A DNA stretch of 64,000 nt from Streptomyces griseicoloratus (GCF_014534645.1 NZ_JACVQF010000158.1:1-64000), one strand, 5' to 3'. Positions 9,337-17,849 are shown, numbered from the stretch's first letter. Translations and numbers: made by a program. Notes: a model not told the origin generated them from the letters alone.

Positions 9337-10590
9337 ATGGCTTCCGCCACCACGTCCGCCGCGCCGGCCCGCACCGGCGCCACCGGAAACAGCAGATGGA
9401 CCGTGCTGCTGTGCTGGATCACCGTCCTGCTGGAGGGCTACGACCTCGTCGTCCTCGGCGCCATCATCCCCACGCTGCTCAAGACCCATCACCTCGGCAT
9501 GACCGCCGGTGACGCCACCACCATCGCGACGCTGTCGCTGGTGGGTGTGGCCATCGGCGCGGTCTGCGTCGGCCCGCTCGCCGACCGGCTGGGACGCCGC
9601 CACCTGCTCATCGGGTCGGTGGTGGTGTTCTCGGTCTTCACCATCGTCGTACCGCTGGCCACCTCCGTCTGGATGTTCGCCGCGCTCCGTCTGGTCGCCG
9701 GACTCGGCCTCGGCGCGTGCATGCCGGTCTCGCTCACGATGATGGCCGAGCACATGCCGGCCAGCCGCCGGGCGCGGGCCAGCACCCTGACGATGACCGG
9801 CTACCACACCGGTGCCGTGATCACCTCGCTCCTGGCCCTGCAGGTGACCGACGACTGGGAGATCCTGTTCTACCTGCTCGGCGTCGTCGGCCTCGTCGTC
9901 GCCGCCATCCAGTGGTTCCGGCTGCCGGAGTCGGAGGCGTTCGTCCGGGCCAAGCAGGCCGGGGGCCGGCGCGTGCCGTTCACCGAGCTGCTGAAGCCGG
10001 CGTACCTGCGCGCGGGCATCGGCGTCTGGGTCGCCTCCTTCATGGGGCTGCTGCTGGTCTACGGCCTGAACACCTGGCTGCCGAAGCTCATGAACGACGC
10101 CGGCTACCCGGTCCCCACCGCCGTCACCCAGCTCCTGGTGCTCAACGTCGGCGGCGTGGCCGGCCTCGTCCTCGGCGGATACGTCGCGGACCGGCGCGGC
10201 ATCAAGGGCACCACGATGGGCTGGTTCGCGGTCTCGGTGGTCATGCTGGCCTGCCTCAGCGTCAAGATGGACAGCGACCTCCTGCTCAACGTCGTCGTCT
10301 TCTTCACCGGCGTGTTCGTCTTCTCCGCCCAGGTGCTCGTCTACGCCTACGTGACGAACTTCTACCCGGCGTCGGTGCGCGGCACCGCCCTCGGCTCGGC
10401 CTCCGGGATCGGGCGGATCGGCTCGATCGTCGGACCGTCGATCACCGGCGCGCTCGTCGCCTCGGGGATCGGCCACCCGTGGGGCTTCTACTTCTTCGCC
10501 GCGGTGGCGGTCCTCGGCTTCCTGGCCGTGCTGACCCTGCCGCGCCGCGGCGAGGACGAGCGCGTGGAGGCGGCCGGGCCGGCCCACTGA
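9337..10590 (+). CDS. MFS transporter, aromatic acid:H+ symporter family
   Basis: A 417-residue inner-membrane carrier with about 12 helices. The loop 2-3 signature DRLGRRHLLIG is clear, and TM1 contains LLEGYDLVVLGAIIP, the acidic-Gly-Tyr-Asp form seen in the AAHS group (BenK, PcaK, MdlE-like carriers). As last gene of the benzoylformate operon it probably imports mandelate, benzoylformate, benzoate or a related acid. The ATG at 9337 is selected over in-frame upstream codons because it lies after GGGGGGAATGTCACC and starts the short polar leader usual for the family. A strong bidirectional hairpin follows at 10629-10678. Confidence 0.9.
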   Translation: MASATTSAAPARTGATGNSRWTVLLCWITVLLEGYDLVVLGAIIPTLLKTHHLGMTAGDATTIATLSLVGVAIGAVCVGPLADRLGRRHLLIGSVVVFSVFTIVVPLATSVWMFAALRLVAGLGLGACMPVSLTMMAEHMPASRRARASTLTMTGYHTGAVITSLLALQVTDDWEILFYLLGVVGLVVAAIQWFRLPESEAFVRAKQAGGRRVPFTELLKPAYLRAGIGVWVASFMGLLLVYGLNTWLPKLMNDAGYPVPTAVTQLLVLNVGGVAGLVLGGYVADRRGIKGTTMGWFAVSVVMLACLSVKMDSDLLLNVVVFFTGVFVFSAQVLVYAYVTNFYPASVRGTALGSASGIGRIGSIVGPSITGALVASGIGHPWGFYFFAAVAVLGFLAVLTLPRRGEDERVEAAGPAH

Positions 10591-10628
10591 CGGCGTCCGG
10601 GACCTCGCGGTCCGCGGCCCGGCGTGCA

Positions 10629-10678
10629 GGCGCCGCGGGAGCGGGGCGGTCACTTCCGCCCGGTGCTCCCGTGGCGCC
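10629..10678. terminator. bidirectional hairpin terminator
   Basis: Nested inverted repeat: GGCGCC-G-CGGGAGC (10629-10642) pairs with GCTCCCG-T-GGCGCC (10665-10678), with an inner GGGCGG/CCGCCC pair. It separates the convergent MFS and PepSY genes and should stop transcription from both sides. Confidence 0.75.
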
Positions 10679-10692
10679 TTCCCGTCCGTCGT

Positions 10693-11430
10693 TCAGTCGC
10701 GGTCGACGTGTTCGCGCAGGATCTTGCCGTTCTTCGCGTCGATGTCGTAGGTCGTCTTGTTCCAGTCGTCGGTGTTGACGACGTCGACGGACCACAGGAG
10801 CTGCCGGTCGTCGTTCTCGTCGAGCTCGACGCTGGTCACGGTGCCCTTGGTCTTGTCCGTGGCCACCTTCACGGCCTGCTCCGGCGTCTGCTCGGCCTGG
10901 CTCAGCCGGTCGGCGACCTCGCGCTTGTCGTCGGCGTCCTGGTCCGGTTCGATCTGGGTGCGGAAGACCTCGCCGGTCACCGCGTCGACGTCGATCCGGT
11001 GCACCGTGCCGTCGGCGGAGGCGACCTTGGCCTCCCACTCGGGGGCGTCCTGGCTCGGGGCCGGTGCCGGGGTGCTGGGGCTGGGCGTGCCCGGCGATTC
11101 CGTGGACTCGGTGGAGAAGCGCTTCAGTTCAAGGTGGACGAGCTTGCCGTCGGGAACCTCCTTGACGGCGGCGTCGGCCGCCTTGTCCCACGTGACCTTG
11201 GCCATCGGGATCAGGGCCTTGCGCTCGGCCTGGTCCTCTGTCAGGGGCTGGGTGGGAGACGGGGAGGCGGTGCCTGTCGGGGACCCGGTGGGCGACTCGG
11301 TCTGAGCCGCCTCGGCGACGCTGGAGCGTGCCGTGTCGGCGTTGGAGCAGGCGGTCAGCAGCAGGGAGCCGCCCAGGGCACAGATGACGGCCATCGAACG
11401 AATAGGCAGAAGACGTCGCGCAGGGCTCAT
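10693..11430 (-). CDS. PepSY-domain lipoprotein
   Basis: A 245-residue exported lipoprotein. The N-terminus (LPIRSMAVICALGGSLLLTAC) is a lipoprotein signal peptide with lipobox LTAC and lipidated Cys near residue 28. After a Ser/Thr/Pro-rich linker come two PepSY-like repeats, at about residues 70-150 and 180-240, each ending in a GEV/GKI-type strand (DVDAVTGEVFRTQIE and DIDAKNGKILREHV). PepSY domains are thought to inhibit peptidases or help assemble surface proteins; the partner is unknown. A metalloprotease gene lies 1.3 kb away, which is suggestive but not proof of a link. It ends against a strong terminator. Confidence 0.85.
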   Translation of the reverse strand: MSPARRLLPIRSMAVICALGGSLLLTACSNADTARSSVAEAAQTESPTGSPTGTASPSPTQPLTEDQAERKALIPMAKVTWDKAADAAVKEVPDGKLVHLELKRFSTESTESPGTPSPSTPAPAPSQDAPEWEAKVASADGTVHRIDVDAVTGEVFRTQIEPDQDADDKREVADRLSQAEQTPEQAVKVATDKTKGTVTSVELDENDDRQLLWSVDVVNTDDWNKTTYDIDAKNGKILREHVDRD

Positions 11431-11507
11431 GCTGCTTTCCGTAACCGTGACGCCCGGCCGTCACACGGGTCCCCGGGGGAAACCACCGGAATGGCCGCCG
11501 GGTGCGG

Positions 11508-12497
11508 TCAGCGGACCGGGGCGAACGCCGCGCGCCCGATCGCCCTGGCGGCCGAGGGCGAACACGGGGCGACGGGCCGGGGCGCGGTGCGCTCCAGCCA
11601 CTCCCGGTACGCGGGGGACTGGCGGGCGGCCTCCCAGTACGCCTCCTCCAGCGCCGGGTAGACCGCGTCCAGCTCGGCCCGGGTGCGCGCGGCCACCATC
11701 AGGCGTACGGCGAGGGGGTCGCCGTACAGGCGCCGTACCGCCGTGTCGGGGCGGGACTGGGAGCTGGGCTGGCAGACGGTCACGACCTCGCCGGTGGCCA
11801 CGAGGGAGGCGGCGGTGTGGTAGTCGCCGTGCAGGACGCGCGGATTGAGGCCGGCGGCGCGCAGCATCCGGTGGACGCCGTCCCACTCGCCGTCGACGGT
11901 GGGGTCGACCATCCAGCGGTCGTCGGCCAGGTCGGCGAGGCGGACGACGGGACGGGCGGCGGCCGGGTGATCGGCGGGCAGCATGACGAACTGCGGTTCA
12001 CGGTCCATCAGGACGCACAGCCGCAGGCCCTCGGGGATGTGCAGCGGACAGCCCTCGACCTCGTGCACGAAGGCGACGTCGAGCTGCCCGTCGACGACCC
12101 TGCGCAGCAGCGCGTTGGCGGAGACGTCCATCTGGAGCGTCGGTTCCAGGCCGGGACGTCTGAGGCGGCGCAGCCAGCCGGCCAGGGCGCGGCTGGCGGT
12201 GGAGCCGATGCGCAGCCGGCTGTCGCCGCCGGCCGCGGCGGCACGGGCCTCGCGGACCAGTGCGCGCATGTCGGCCACCAGCGGGCGGGCCCGGCCGAGG
12301 ACGGTCCGGCCCAGCGGGGTGGGGCGGCAGCCGGTGCGTTCGCGGACGAACAGCGGTCCGCCCAGGGCCTGTTCGATGCGGCTCAGCTGGGTGCTCAACG
12401 TGGGCTGGGCGACGCCGAGTTGGCGTGCCGCCCGGTGCAGGCTGCCGGCGTCGGCGATGGCGCACAGCGCGCGTAGGTGCCTCACCTCGAGCTCCAT
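11508..12497 (-). CDS. LysR-family activator of the snapalysin gene
   Basis: A 329-residue LysR regulator that begins directly with [18 protein letters not shown]; helix-turn-helix residues 17-36 are [20 protein letters not shown], followed by [15 protein letters not shown]. The effector domain fills residues 90-300. It is divergent from the snapalysin gene 225 bp away. This pair corresponds to the described snpR-snpA (mprR-mprA) arrangement of Streptomyces, in which the LysR protein activates the small protease. The start at 12497 is chosen because the LysR N-terminus is complete there; a longer in-frame reading would enter the operator. Confidence 0.9.
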   Translation of the reverse strand: MELEVRHLRALCAIADAGSLHRAARQLGVAQPTLSTQLSRIEQALGGPLFVRERTGCRPTPLGRTVLGRARPLVADMRALVREARAAAAGGDSRLRIGSTASRALAGWLRRLRRPGLEPTLQMDVSANALLRRVVDGQLDVAFVHEVEGCPLHIPEGLRLCVLMDREPQFVMLPADHPAAARPVVRLADLADDRWMVDPTVDGEWDGVHRMLRAAGLNPRVLHGDYHTAASLVATGEVVTVCQPSSQSRPDTAVRRLYGDPLAVRLMVAARTRAELDAVYPALEEAYWEAARQSPAYREWLERTAPRPVAPCSPSAARAIGRAAFAPVR

Positions 12498-12519
12498 GCA
12501 GGGAGCGTAGAGCCGAACA

Positions 12520-12536
12520 ACCTGGTTGCGCCAGGT
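12520..12536. promoter_or_regulatory. inverted repeat, probable LysR operator
   Basis: ACCTGG-N5-CCAGGT is a perfect 6-bp inverted repeat with a 5-bp spacer, 23 bp from the regulator start and about 190 bp from the protease start. It lies where a LysR protein autoregulates and activates its divergent target. The remainder of 12498-12722 contains a second AT-richer patch near 12640-12660 but no promoter match I can defend. Confidence 0.55.
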
Positions 12537-12722
12537 GAACAAATCGCTGCGGAACAGGGCGAGTTCAGCACTCCCGGCCGAACCCGTTCCGCTGCGGTCC
12601 GGCGGGTGGCCGGCACGGCGGGGATAGTCCCGCGCTATCACCTGTTGCCATCATCACAGCGCGCCCACGGGCCCCCACACTCGCCGATGACGACTTCTCC
12701 CCCACACACAAGGAGTCATCGG

Positions 12723-13397
12723 ATGCGACTGACCCTGCCCGTGCTGTCCACCGCGGTCGGCCTCGGTCTGACGGCGGCCCTGCTCGGCGCCACTCCGGCC
12801 GCGACGGCCTCGTCCCAGCACCAGGAAGCCTACGCCGGCTACCGGCCCTCGGCCTCGACGGCCGAAGACGCCCGGAACAACCAGGAGTTCTTCGAGGCCG
12901 TCGTCCGTTCCGTCGCCGAGAAGCGGGCCGCCGACCCGGACTCCGCGGCCGCCGTCACCGTCTACTACAGCACCGCGGGCGCGCCCAGCTTCCGCACGCA
13001 GATATCCCGCAGCGCCCAGATATGGAACAGCTCGGTGTCCAACGTGCGGCTCCAGGAGAGCAGCTCGGGCGCCGATTTCGCGTACTACGAGGGCAACGAC
13101 CCGCGCGGCTCGTACGCCTCCACCGACGGACACGGCAACGGCTACATCTTCCTCGACTACCGGCAGAACCAGCAGTACAACTCCACCCGGGTCACCGCGC
13201 ACGAGACCGGTCACGTGCTCGGCCTGCCCGACCACTACTCCGGTCCGTGCAGCGAGCTGATGTCGGGCGGCGGCCCCGGCCCGTCCTGCACCAACGCCTA
13301 CCCGAACGCCACCGAGCGGGCCCGGGTGAACCAGCTGTGGGCCTACGGCTTCGCGGACGCCCTCGACAAGGCACTGCAGAAGAGCGCACGTCGCTGA
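12723..13397 (+). CDS. snpA: snapalysin, secreted small neutral zinc protease (M7)
   Basis: A 224-residue secreted metalloprotease. Residues 1-30 are a signal peptide (Ala-rich core ending AATASSQ), followed by a short propeptide to about residue 80. The zinc motif is [15 protein letters not shown]: His160, Glu161, His164 and the third ligand Asp170, the HExxHxxGxxD arrangement that defines snapalysin. Two C-terminal Cys residues (in GPCSELM and PSCTNAY) fit the single family disulfide. It is divergent from a LysR activator. The ATG at 12723 follows AAGGAG-type sequence. It degrades extracellular protein, especially milk proteins, in Streptomyces cultures (family knowledge). Confidence 0.96.
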   Translation: MRLTLPVLSTAVGLGLTAALLGATPAATASSQHQEAYAGYRPSASTAEDARNNQEFFEAVVRSVAEKRAADPDSAAAVTVYYSTAGAPSFRTQISRSAQIWNSSVSNVRLQESSSGADFAYYEGNDPRGSYASTDGHGNGYIFLDYRQNQQYNSTRVTAHETGHVLGLPDHYSGPCSELMSGGGPGPSCTNAYPNATERARVNQLWAYGFADALDKALQKSARR

Positions 13398-13410
13398 GCA
13401 CCGGGGACGG

Positions 13411-13444
13411 GTGCGGGGACGGTCCGGCAGGGCCGCCCCCGCAC
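13411..13444. terminator. hairpin between snapalysin and Spo0M genes
   Basis: GTGCGGGG (13411-13418) pairs with CCCCGCAC (13437-13444) over an 18-base GC-rich loop. A further GC-rich fold follows to 13499. It separates convergent genes. Confidence 0.5.
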
Positions 13445-13499
13445 GCGTGCGCTCACGACGGCCGGGGAGGGCGGTGCCGCCCGCCGGCCCGCGCGGCCG

Positions 13500-14237
13500 C
13501 TACCGGGCCCAGCGCTCGCGGCAGAACTCGTCCAGCCAGCTCGTCCACCGCTGCACGTCGAGTTCGTCGGCGGCGAAGAGGAACGAACCGGCCGCGCCGG
13601 GGATCACCTCGACCGACTCCGCGTCCGCCGTGATGACGCTCATCTCCAGCTGGTCCTGGCGGTGGTAGGAGCTGGGGAACCAGAACTCCAGTTCCTGGCA
13701 GTAGGGCAGTGTCTGGGTCTGCTGGAAGTTGCGGTAGTACTGCTTCACCTCGGCCTCGTCGAAGCGGAAGCCGAGGTCGGCGAACGCCTGGAACATGGCG
13801 TCCTGCACGGGGCGGGCGTGCACCGCGATCTCGTCGAAGTCGCCCCGGTCGACCGCGTTGTCGATCTCCATGGTGGTGCGCAGCGCGCAGCGGGCCCCCT
13901 TCAGCCGGTTGCCCAGGGCGTGGGTGAGCGGCATCTCCCACGGGATGACCAGGCTCGACTCGAACACCCTGTCCTCCTTGGCCGCCAGGGCGAAGCTCCC
14001 GGTGTCGCTGCTGGCCAGAACGTGCGGGTTGGTCCAGCCCGTCTCGGTCGACTCGCTGTCCTCGACGCGGATCAGGAGTTCGACGGCGAGGCGGTCGACC
14101 TTCACATCGGCGCCGCCGCCGCGCACCACGACCTCGAACGGCAGCTCTTCGCCGGGCCGGACGGCGTCCCGGCCGGGCACGGTGTCCACGGCGGGCGCGT
14201 TGATGCCCATGGAACTGAGGAACGTACGGAATGCCAC
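13500..14237 (-). CDS. Spo0M-like sporulation-control protein
   Basis: A 245-residue cytoplasmic protein of the Spo0M (SpoOM) family, an arrestin-like beta-sandwich known to influence sporulation in Bacillus and present in many Streptomyces copies. Recognisable parts are FRTFLSSMGINAPAVDTV at the start, GEELPFEVVVRGG near residue 33, FESSLVIPWEMPLTH near 90 and RGDFDEIAVHARP near 130. The C-terminal 100 residues form the second half, including YHRQDQLEMSVI. The GTG at 14237 is chosen because GGAGGGG lies about nine bases upstream. The molecular function of this family is not settled. Confidence 0.85.
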   Translation of the reverse strand: MAFRTFLSSMGINAPAVDTVPGRDAVRPGEELPFEVVVRGGGADVKVDRLAVELLIRVEDSESTETGWTNPHVLASSDTGSFALAAKEDRVFESSLVIPWEMPLTHALGNRLKGARCALRTTMEIDNAVDRGDFDEIAVHARPVQDAMFQAFADLGFRFDEAEVKQYYRNFQQTQTLPYCQELEFWFPSSYHRQDQLEMSVITADAESVEVIPGAAGSFLFAADELDVQRWTSWLDEFCRERWAR

Positions 14238-14286
14238 GAGATGCCCCCTCCCCGGTGGATCACCGTGATCCACCCGGTTGGGGAGT

Positions 14287-15003
14287 CTAGAACGCGCTTG
14301 CGCCGTACGGGCGTTCAGCGGGAGTGGTGGCGGGCAGCGCGGTGAGTACGGCGCGGTGGACGGCGCGGGCCAGCCGGGCTCCCCACTCGGAGCGCGGGCC
14401 GGCGAAGGAGTGGACCTCGGCGCCGGGGTGCGGGGCGCGGGCGGCGACGCACACGGCGTCCGTGGGGGTGCCGGAGCAGTCGTGGCCCGACTCCAGCAGT
14501 GCCTGCACCTTGGCCTCGGTGGCGGTGATCACCGCGTTCACCAGTGCCGCGTCGCTCAGCGCGACCGGCAGCGCGGCGACGACGTTGATGGTGCCCGGCG
14601 CGGGGACCCCGCCGGCGCCCTCCTGCGCGGTGGCCGCCCATCCGCGCACGGAGACGCCCGCGGTGGCGACGGCCTCCGCTCCGCCGTCCCGCGCACAGCC
14701 GGGGGCGGACACGTCGGCGGCGGTCATCAGGCCCACGCCGGGCCCCTCGGCGCCGGCGTCGCGCGCCAGGCCGGCGAGGTGCCGCTCGGGGTCGGTGCGC
14801 CGGTAACCGTGAGCCACCTGGGCGTTGAGCACCCAGGCACGCTCGGCGATGCCGCCGCCCAGCACGGCGCTGCTGACCATCCGCCAGCCCGGCCCGCAAC
14901 GCCACAGCAGGGCGTGCAGCCGCTCGCCGTCCTCCACCCGGGTCAGGCGCTCCACGGCCAGCAGACGGTGCCCGGTACGGGGCGGCGGGAGGACAGCGGG
15001 CAC
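14287..15003 (-). CDS. cbiZ: adenosylcobinamide amidohydrolase
   Basis: A 238-residue CbiZ-family enzyme, which removes the aminopropanol side chain of adenosylcobinamide so that adenosylcobyric acid can be rebuilt into cobalamin (a salvage step). The family core is present: GLMTAADV near residue 90, VRGWAATAQEGAG near 120, GTINVVAALP near 138, and the strongly conserved NAVITATEAKVQALLES with GTPTDAVCVA downstream. The GTG start at 15003 gives the usual length. There is no cobalamin biosynthesis operon, B12 riboswitch or BtuFCD transporter in the window, so this is an isolated copy. It is divergent from a STAS-like gene. Confidence 0.88.
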   Translation of the reverse strand: MPAVLPPPRTGHRLLAVERLTRVEDGERLHALLWRCGPGWRMVSSAVLGGGIAERAWVLNAQVAHGYRRTDPERHLAGLARDAGAEGPGVGLMTAADVSAPGCARDGGAEAVATAGVSVRGWAATAQEGAGGVPAPGTINVVAALPVALSDAALVNAVITATEAKVQALLESGHDCSGTPTDAVCVAARAPHPGAEVHSFAGPRSEWGARLARAVHRAVLTALPATTPAERPYGASAF

Positions 15004-15153
15004 CGGACACGGCTCCTTGCGGCACTTCGGCGGACGGGGGCGGACCGGATGATCGTACGCGGCGCATTGCGAACCCGGTCCGGGGCGCTTTCACTGAAGG
15101 CACCCACGCCGTCAGGCGTCAGCGCGCCACCAGGCGTCAGATCGGAGGCCTCG

Positions 15154-15504
15154 ATGCTGTCCCACACCCTGGAGCAGGGGGTCCTGGTCATCACGGTGGA
15201 CCAGGACCCGGGAATCGACGGGCGGGCCGCTCTGGCCACGGAGATCACCAACCTCGTCGACGCCCATCGGCCGGCTCCCGTCGTCATCGTCCTCGGTGAG
15301 CAGGCGGCGAGCAACGCCACGGTCAGTGCCGTGCTCCGGGCCCACCAGTGGTGCGGCCGCCTCGGCATCCTGATGTGCGTGGTCACCCAGAGCGCCCCGC
15401 TGCGGCGGCTGCTGGAGAACAACGCCGGGACCTTCGGGCCCGGACCGGTCGTCCACGCGCAGGTCGACGCCGCCATCGCCACGGCGTTCACCGCGGCGGC
15501 CTAA
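15154..15504 (+). CDS. STAS-like anti-sigma factor antagonist homologue
   Basis: A 116-residue protein with alternating strands and helices resembling SpoIIAA/RsbV: LEQGVLVITVDQDPGIDGRA, then PAPVVIVLG, then a helix and GILMCVVTQS. The usual phospho-acceptor neighbourhood D-S-S/T-G is replaced by EQAASNATVS, so phosphorylation control may be lost or altered. Membership of the STAS fold is an inference from the pattern. The start at 15154 follows CGGAGG by five bases. The 15004-15153 spacer contains a repeated CAGGCGTCAG, but no promoter I can name. Confidence 0.65.
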   Translation: MLSHTLEQGVLVITVDQDPGIDGRAALATEITNLVDAHRPAPVVIVLGEQAASNATVSAVLRAHQWCGRLGILMCVVTQSAPLRRLLENNAGTFGPGPVVHAQVDAAIATAFTAAA

Positions 15505-15553
15505 CGCCTGCCCGGGAAAGTGCGTGACCGCCCGTCTCCCCCCCCCCCCGTGA

Positions 15554-16753
15554 CTACTGCTGCCCGAGCCAGAGGTCCGGCCCGAACACCTCGTAGTGGA
15601 TGGCCTCGGCGGGCACACCCCGGCGCAGCAGGTCGCCGCGGACGGCGCGCATGAAGGGCACCGGCCCGCACAGGTAGGCCGTGAGGCCCGCGGGCAGGTC
15701 GAGGCCGCCGATATCGGCGCGGCCGGCCGAGGCCCGCGGCGCCTCGTCCCCGGGCTCCTCGTACCACAGGTGGAGCCGGGCGTCCGGGAGCGCGCGTATC
15801 AGGTCGAGCAGCTCCTGCCGGTGGGCGTGGTCGGCGGGGGTGCGGTCGGCGTGCACCACGGTCACCGGGCGGGCGGAGCCGGTGGCGGCCAGGTGGTCCA
15901 GCACGGCCAGCATGGGGGTGACGCCGATCCCGGCGGACGCCAGCAGCAGCGGGCCGTCGCCGTCCGCCGGCAGCACCAGGTCGCCGAACGGCGCGGAGAC
16001 GGTGAGCACGTCGCCCACCCGCACGTGGGCGTGAAGCCAGTTCGAGACCTCGCCGTCCGGCCGTCCCTCGCCGAGGACGCGCTTGACGGTGATGCGCCGG
16101 CCTGGCCGGCCGGGGGCGGCGGACAGGCTGTACTGGCGGATCTGCCGGGAGCCGTCGGGCAGTTCGGACCGGACGCTGACGTACTGGCCGGGACGGAACG
16201 GCCGCGCGGGGCTGCCGTCGGCCGGGCGCAGGACGAAGGAGACGGCGTCGGGGGTCTCCTCGCGCCGTTCGACGACCTCCATGCGGCTCCACACGTCTCC
16301 CTCGGCGGCGCCGGCCTCCTGGTAGAGACGTGCCTCGACGGCGACGAGCGCGTTGGCCATCAGCCAGTAGACCTCGTCCCAGGCCGCGGCGACCTCGGGG
16401 GTGACGGCGTCGCCGAGCACCTCCGCGATGGCGGCGAACAGGTGATGGTGGACGATCTTGTACTGGTCGGAGGTGACGCCGAGGGAGGCGTGCTTGTGCG
16501 CGATCCGGGAGAGCATCGCGTCGGGGCGGGCATCGGGTCGCTCCAGCAGCAGGCCGGCGAATCCGGCGATGGATCCCGCCAGCGCCCGCTGCTGCTCTCC
16601 GTTGGCCTGGTTCCCCCGGTTGAACAGGTCCCGCAGCAGCTCGGGGTGGGCGTCGAACAGCTTCCGGTAGAAGAGTTCGGTGATGTCACCGATGGCCGCT
16701 CCGACCGCGGGGAGGGTTGCCCGGACCACGGGGACGGACTGTTCGGAGAGCAC
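15554..16753 (-). CDS. hmp: flavohaemoglobin, nitric oxide dioxygenase
   Basis: Oxidises nitric oxide to nitrate with O2 and NAD(P)H. Residues 1-140 are a globin domain: the proximal-His helix includes HKHASLGVTSDQYKIVHHHL and the distal region FAGLLLE. Residues 155-260 are the FAD domain with RPFRPGQYVSVR and RQYSLSAAPG, and the NAD domain follows with LLASAGIGVTPMLAVLDHL and a C-terminal YEVFGPD. At 399 residues it is standard length. The GTG at 16753 follows AAGGAG. An NsrR operator lies immediately upstream and nsrR itself is the next gene upstream on the same strand, so it is expected to be induced by NO. Confidence 0.97.
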   Translation of the reverse strand: MLSEQSVPVVRATLPAVGAAIGDITELFYRKLFDAHPELLRDLFNRGNQANGEQQRALAGSIAGFAGLLLERPDARPDAMLSRIAHKHASLGVTSDQYKIVHHHLFAAIAEVLGDAVTPEVAAAWDEVYWLMANALVAVEARLYQEAGAAEGDVWSRMEVVERREETPDAVSFVLRPADGSPARPFRPGQYVSVRSELPDGSRQIRQYSLSAAPGRPGRRITVKRVLGEGRPDGEVSNWLHAHVRVGDVLTVSAPFGDLVLPADGDGPLLLASAGIGVTPMLAVLDHLAATGSARPVTVVHADRTPADHAHRQELLDLIRALPDARLHLWYEEPGDEAPRASAGRADIGGLDLPAGLTAYLCGPVPFMRAVRGDLLRRGVPAEAIHYEVFGPDLWLGQQ

Positions 16754-16764
16754 AGCGACTCCTT

Positions 16765-16787
16765 AATTGGTAGATGATATTCGTGTT
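16765..16787 (-). promoter_or_regulatory. NsrR operator/promoter of hmp
   Basis: On the minus strand the site runs from AACACGAATAT through CATCTACCAATT, ending four bases before the ribosome site. It closely matches the NsrR-regulated hmpA site described in Streptomyces coelicolor (from memory). The internal TATCAT is a plausible -10 element, so bound repressor would block RNA polymerase directly. Confidence 0.85.
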
Positions 16788-16825
16788 TTACTTCGGGAGG
16801 CACGCCCGTCGGCGGCGCCCGCCGG

Positions 16826-17269
16826 TCACCGGGACGGGCGGTCCGAGAGCCCGATCAGGACCGGGCCGGTCGGCGAGGCCACCAGGTCGGCCACGGTCAG
16901 CGGGTCGAGCGCGGCGTAGAACGCCTCCTGGGCGTCGCGCAGGGCGCCCCGCAGCCGGCAGGCCGCACGCAGCGGGCACGGGCCGTCCTCGCAGGCGACG
17001 ACCTCGCCGTCCCCCTCCAGCTCCCGCACCAGCCAGCCCAGCGAGGCCCGCCGGCCGAGACCGGTCAGCGCCAGTCCGCCGCCGCGGCCGCGACGGGCCT
17101 CCACCACACCCAGATGCTGCAGGCGGGTGACGGCCTTCGCGGCATGCGTGTACGGCACCCCCATGACCTCCGCCACCTCGCGCGTGGTCAGCGGGTCGTC
17201 ACCGTCCCTCACGACCGCCAGGCGCATCACGGAACGCAGCGCCAGGTCGGTGAACTTCGTCAGCCGCAC
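16826..17269 (-). CDS. nsrR: NsrR, Rrf2-family nitric-oxide-sensing repressor
   Basis: A 147-residue Rrf2 regulator starting VRLTKFTDLALRS. The winged helix-turn-helix covers residues 1-75, with TTREVAEVMGVPYTHAAKAV as the recognition region and RRGRGGGLAL as wing. Three Cys residues that hold the iron-sulfur cluster are Cys93, Cys98 and Cys104 in VACEDGPCPLRAAC. The spacing C-X4-C-X5-C is one residue tighter than that recalled for the S. coelicolor protein. NO attacks the cluster and releases the repressor. The GTG at 17269 is set by homology; its ribosome site is poor and a leaderless or very short leader is likely. Confidence 0.93.
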   Translation of the reverse strand: MRLTKFTDLALRSVMRLAVVRDGDDPLTTREVAEVMGVPYTHAAKAVTRLQHLGVVEARRGRGGGLALTGLGRRASLGWLVRELEGDGEVVACEDGPCPLRAACRLRGALRDAQEAFYAALDPLTVADLVASPTGPVLIGLSDRPSR

Positions 17270-17281
17270 ACCTCGGACGCT

Positions 17282-17307
17282 AACAAATACGCATGTAAAA
17301 TTCCTGT
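17282..17307 (-). promoter_or_regulatory. candidate nsrR promoter/autoregulatory site
   Basis: An AT-rich island between nsrR and the cupin gene contains AACAAATACGC followed by TGTAAAATTCCTGTT. It partly resembles the NsrR 11-1-11 pattern but is clearly weaker than the hmp site. It sits at the promoter position for nsrR, so weak autoregulation is possible. Confidence 0.4.
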
Positions 17308-17420
17308 TTCCTGACCACCGCGGCCCTGTGCAGTACGTCACGGAAGGTCCGCGCACTCGGGCTCGGCCGCTCGACCGGGCGGTACGTCGGCAGTTTGGGC
17401 ACATCGGACGGTGACACCTG

Positions 17421-17849
17421 ATGACAGCGGAAGACCACGGCTCCCCCGGTCCGGCCGGGGATGCCCCACTCCCCCGGATCCTGTGCGACACCGCCGGCCT
17501 CCTGGCGTCCGGCGACGCACCGGCCGGCGCCCTGTGGAAGCTCGCGGAGCCGGGGCGGCAGCTCGACGCCAACGTCGTACGCATCCCTCCGGCGGGGCGG
17601 GTCGGCACCCACACCGAACCCGACCTCGACGTGCTGCTCCTCGTCCTCGCCGGCGAGGCCGCCCTGATCTGCGCGGACGGCCGGCGCTCCCTGCGCGAGG
17701 GCGTCCTGACCTGGCTGCCCCACGGCTCCGCCCGCGGCATCGTCGCCGGCGCGGAAGGGGTGACGTACCTGACCGTCCACCGGCGCCGGCCCGGGATGCG
17801 GATCCAGCCGCCCGGCGCGGCGGCCGGGTTCCGGCCGGAGGGGGCCTGA
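17421..17849 (+). CDS. small cupin-domain protein
   Basis: A 142-residue single-domain cupin. The first metal-binding motif region is PPAGRVGTHTEPDLDVLLLVLAGE (around residues 57-80), with His and Glu at metal-ligand positions, and the second is near LPHGSARGIVAG. No extra domain is present, so it may be a sugar or redox-related cupin or a simple metal-binding protein. It is divergent from nsrR and precedes the conservon by about 200 bp on the same strand, but the hairpin and promoter region between them suggest separate transcription. Function unassigned beyond fold. Confidence 0.8.
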   Translation: MTAEDHGSPGPAGDAPLPRILCDTAGLLASGDAPAGALWKLAEPGRQLDANVVRIPPAGRVGTHTEPDLDVLLLVLAGEAALICADGRRSLREGVLTWLPHGSARGIVAGAEGVTYLTVHRRRPGMRIQPPGAAAGFRPEGA

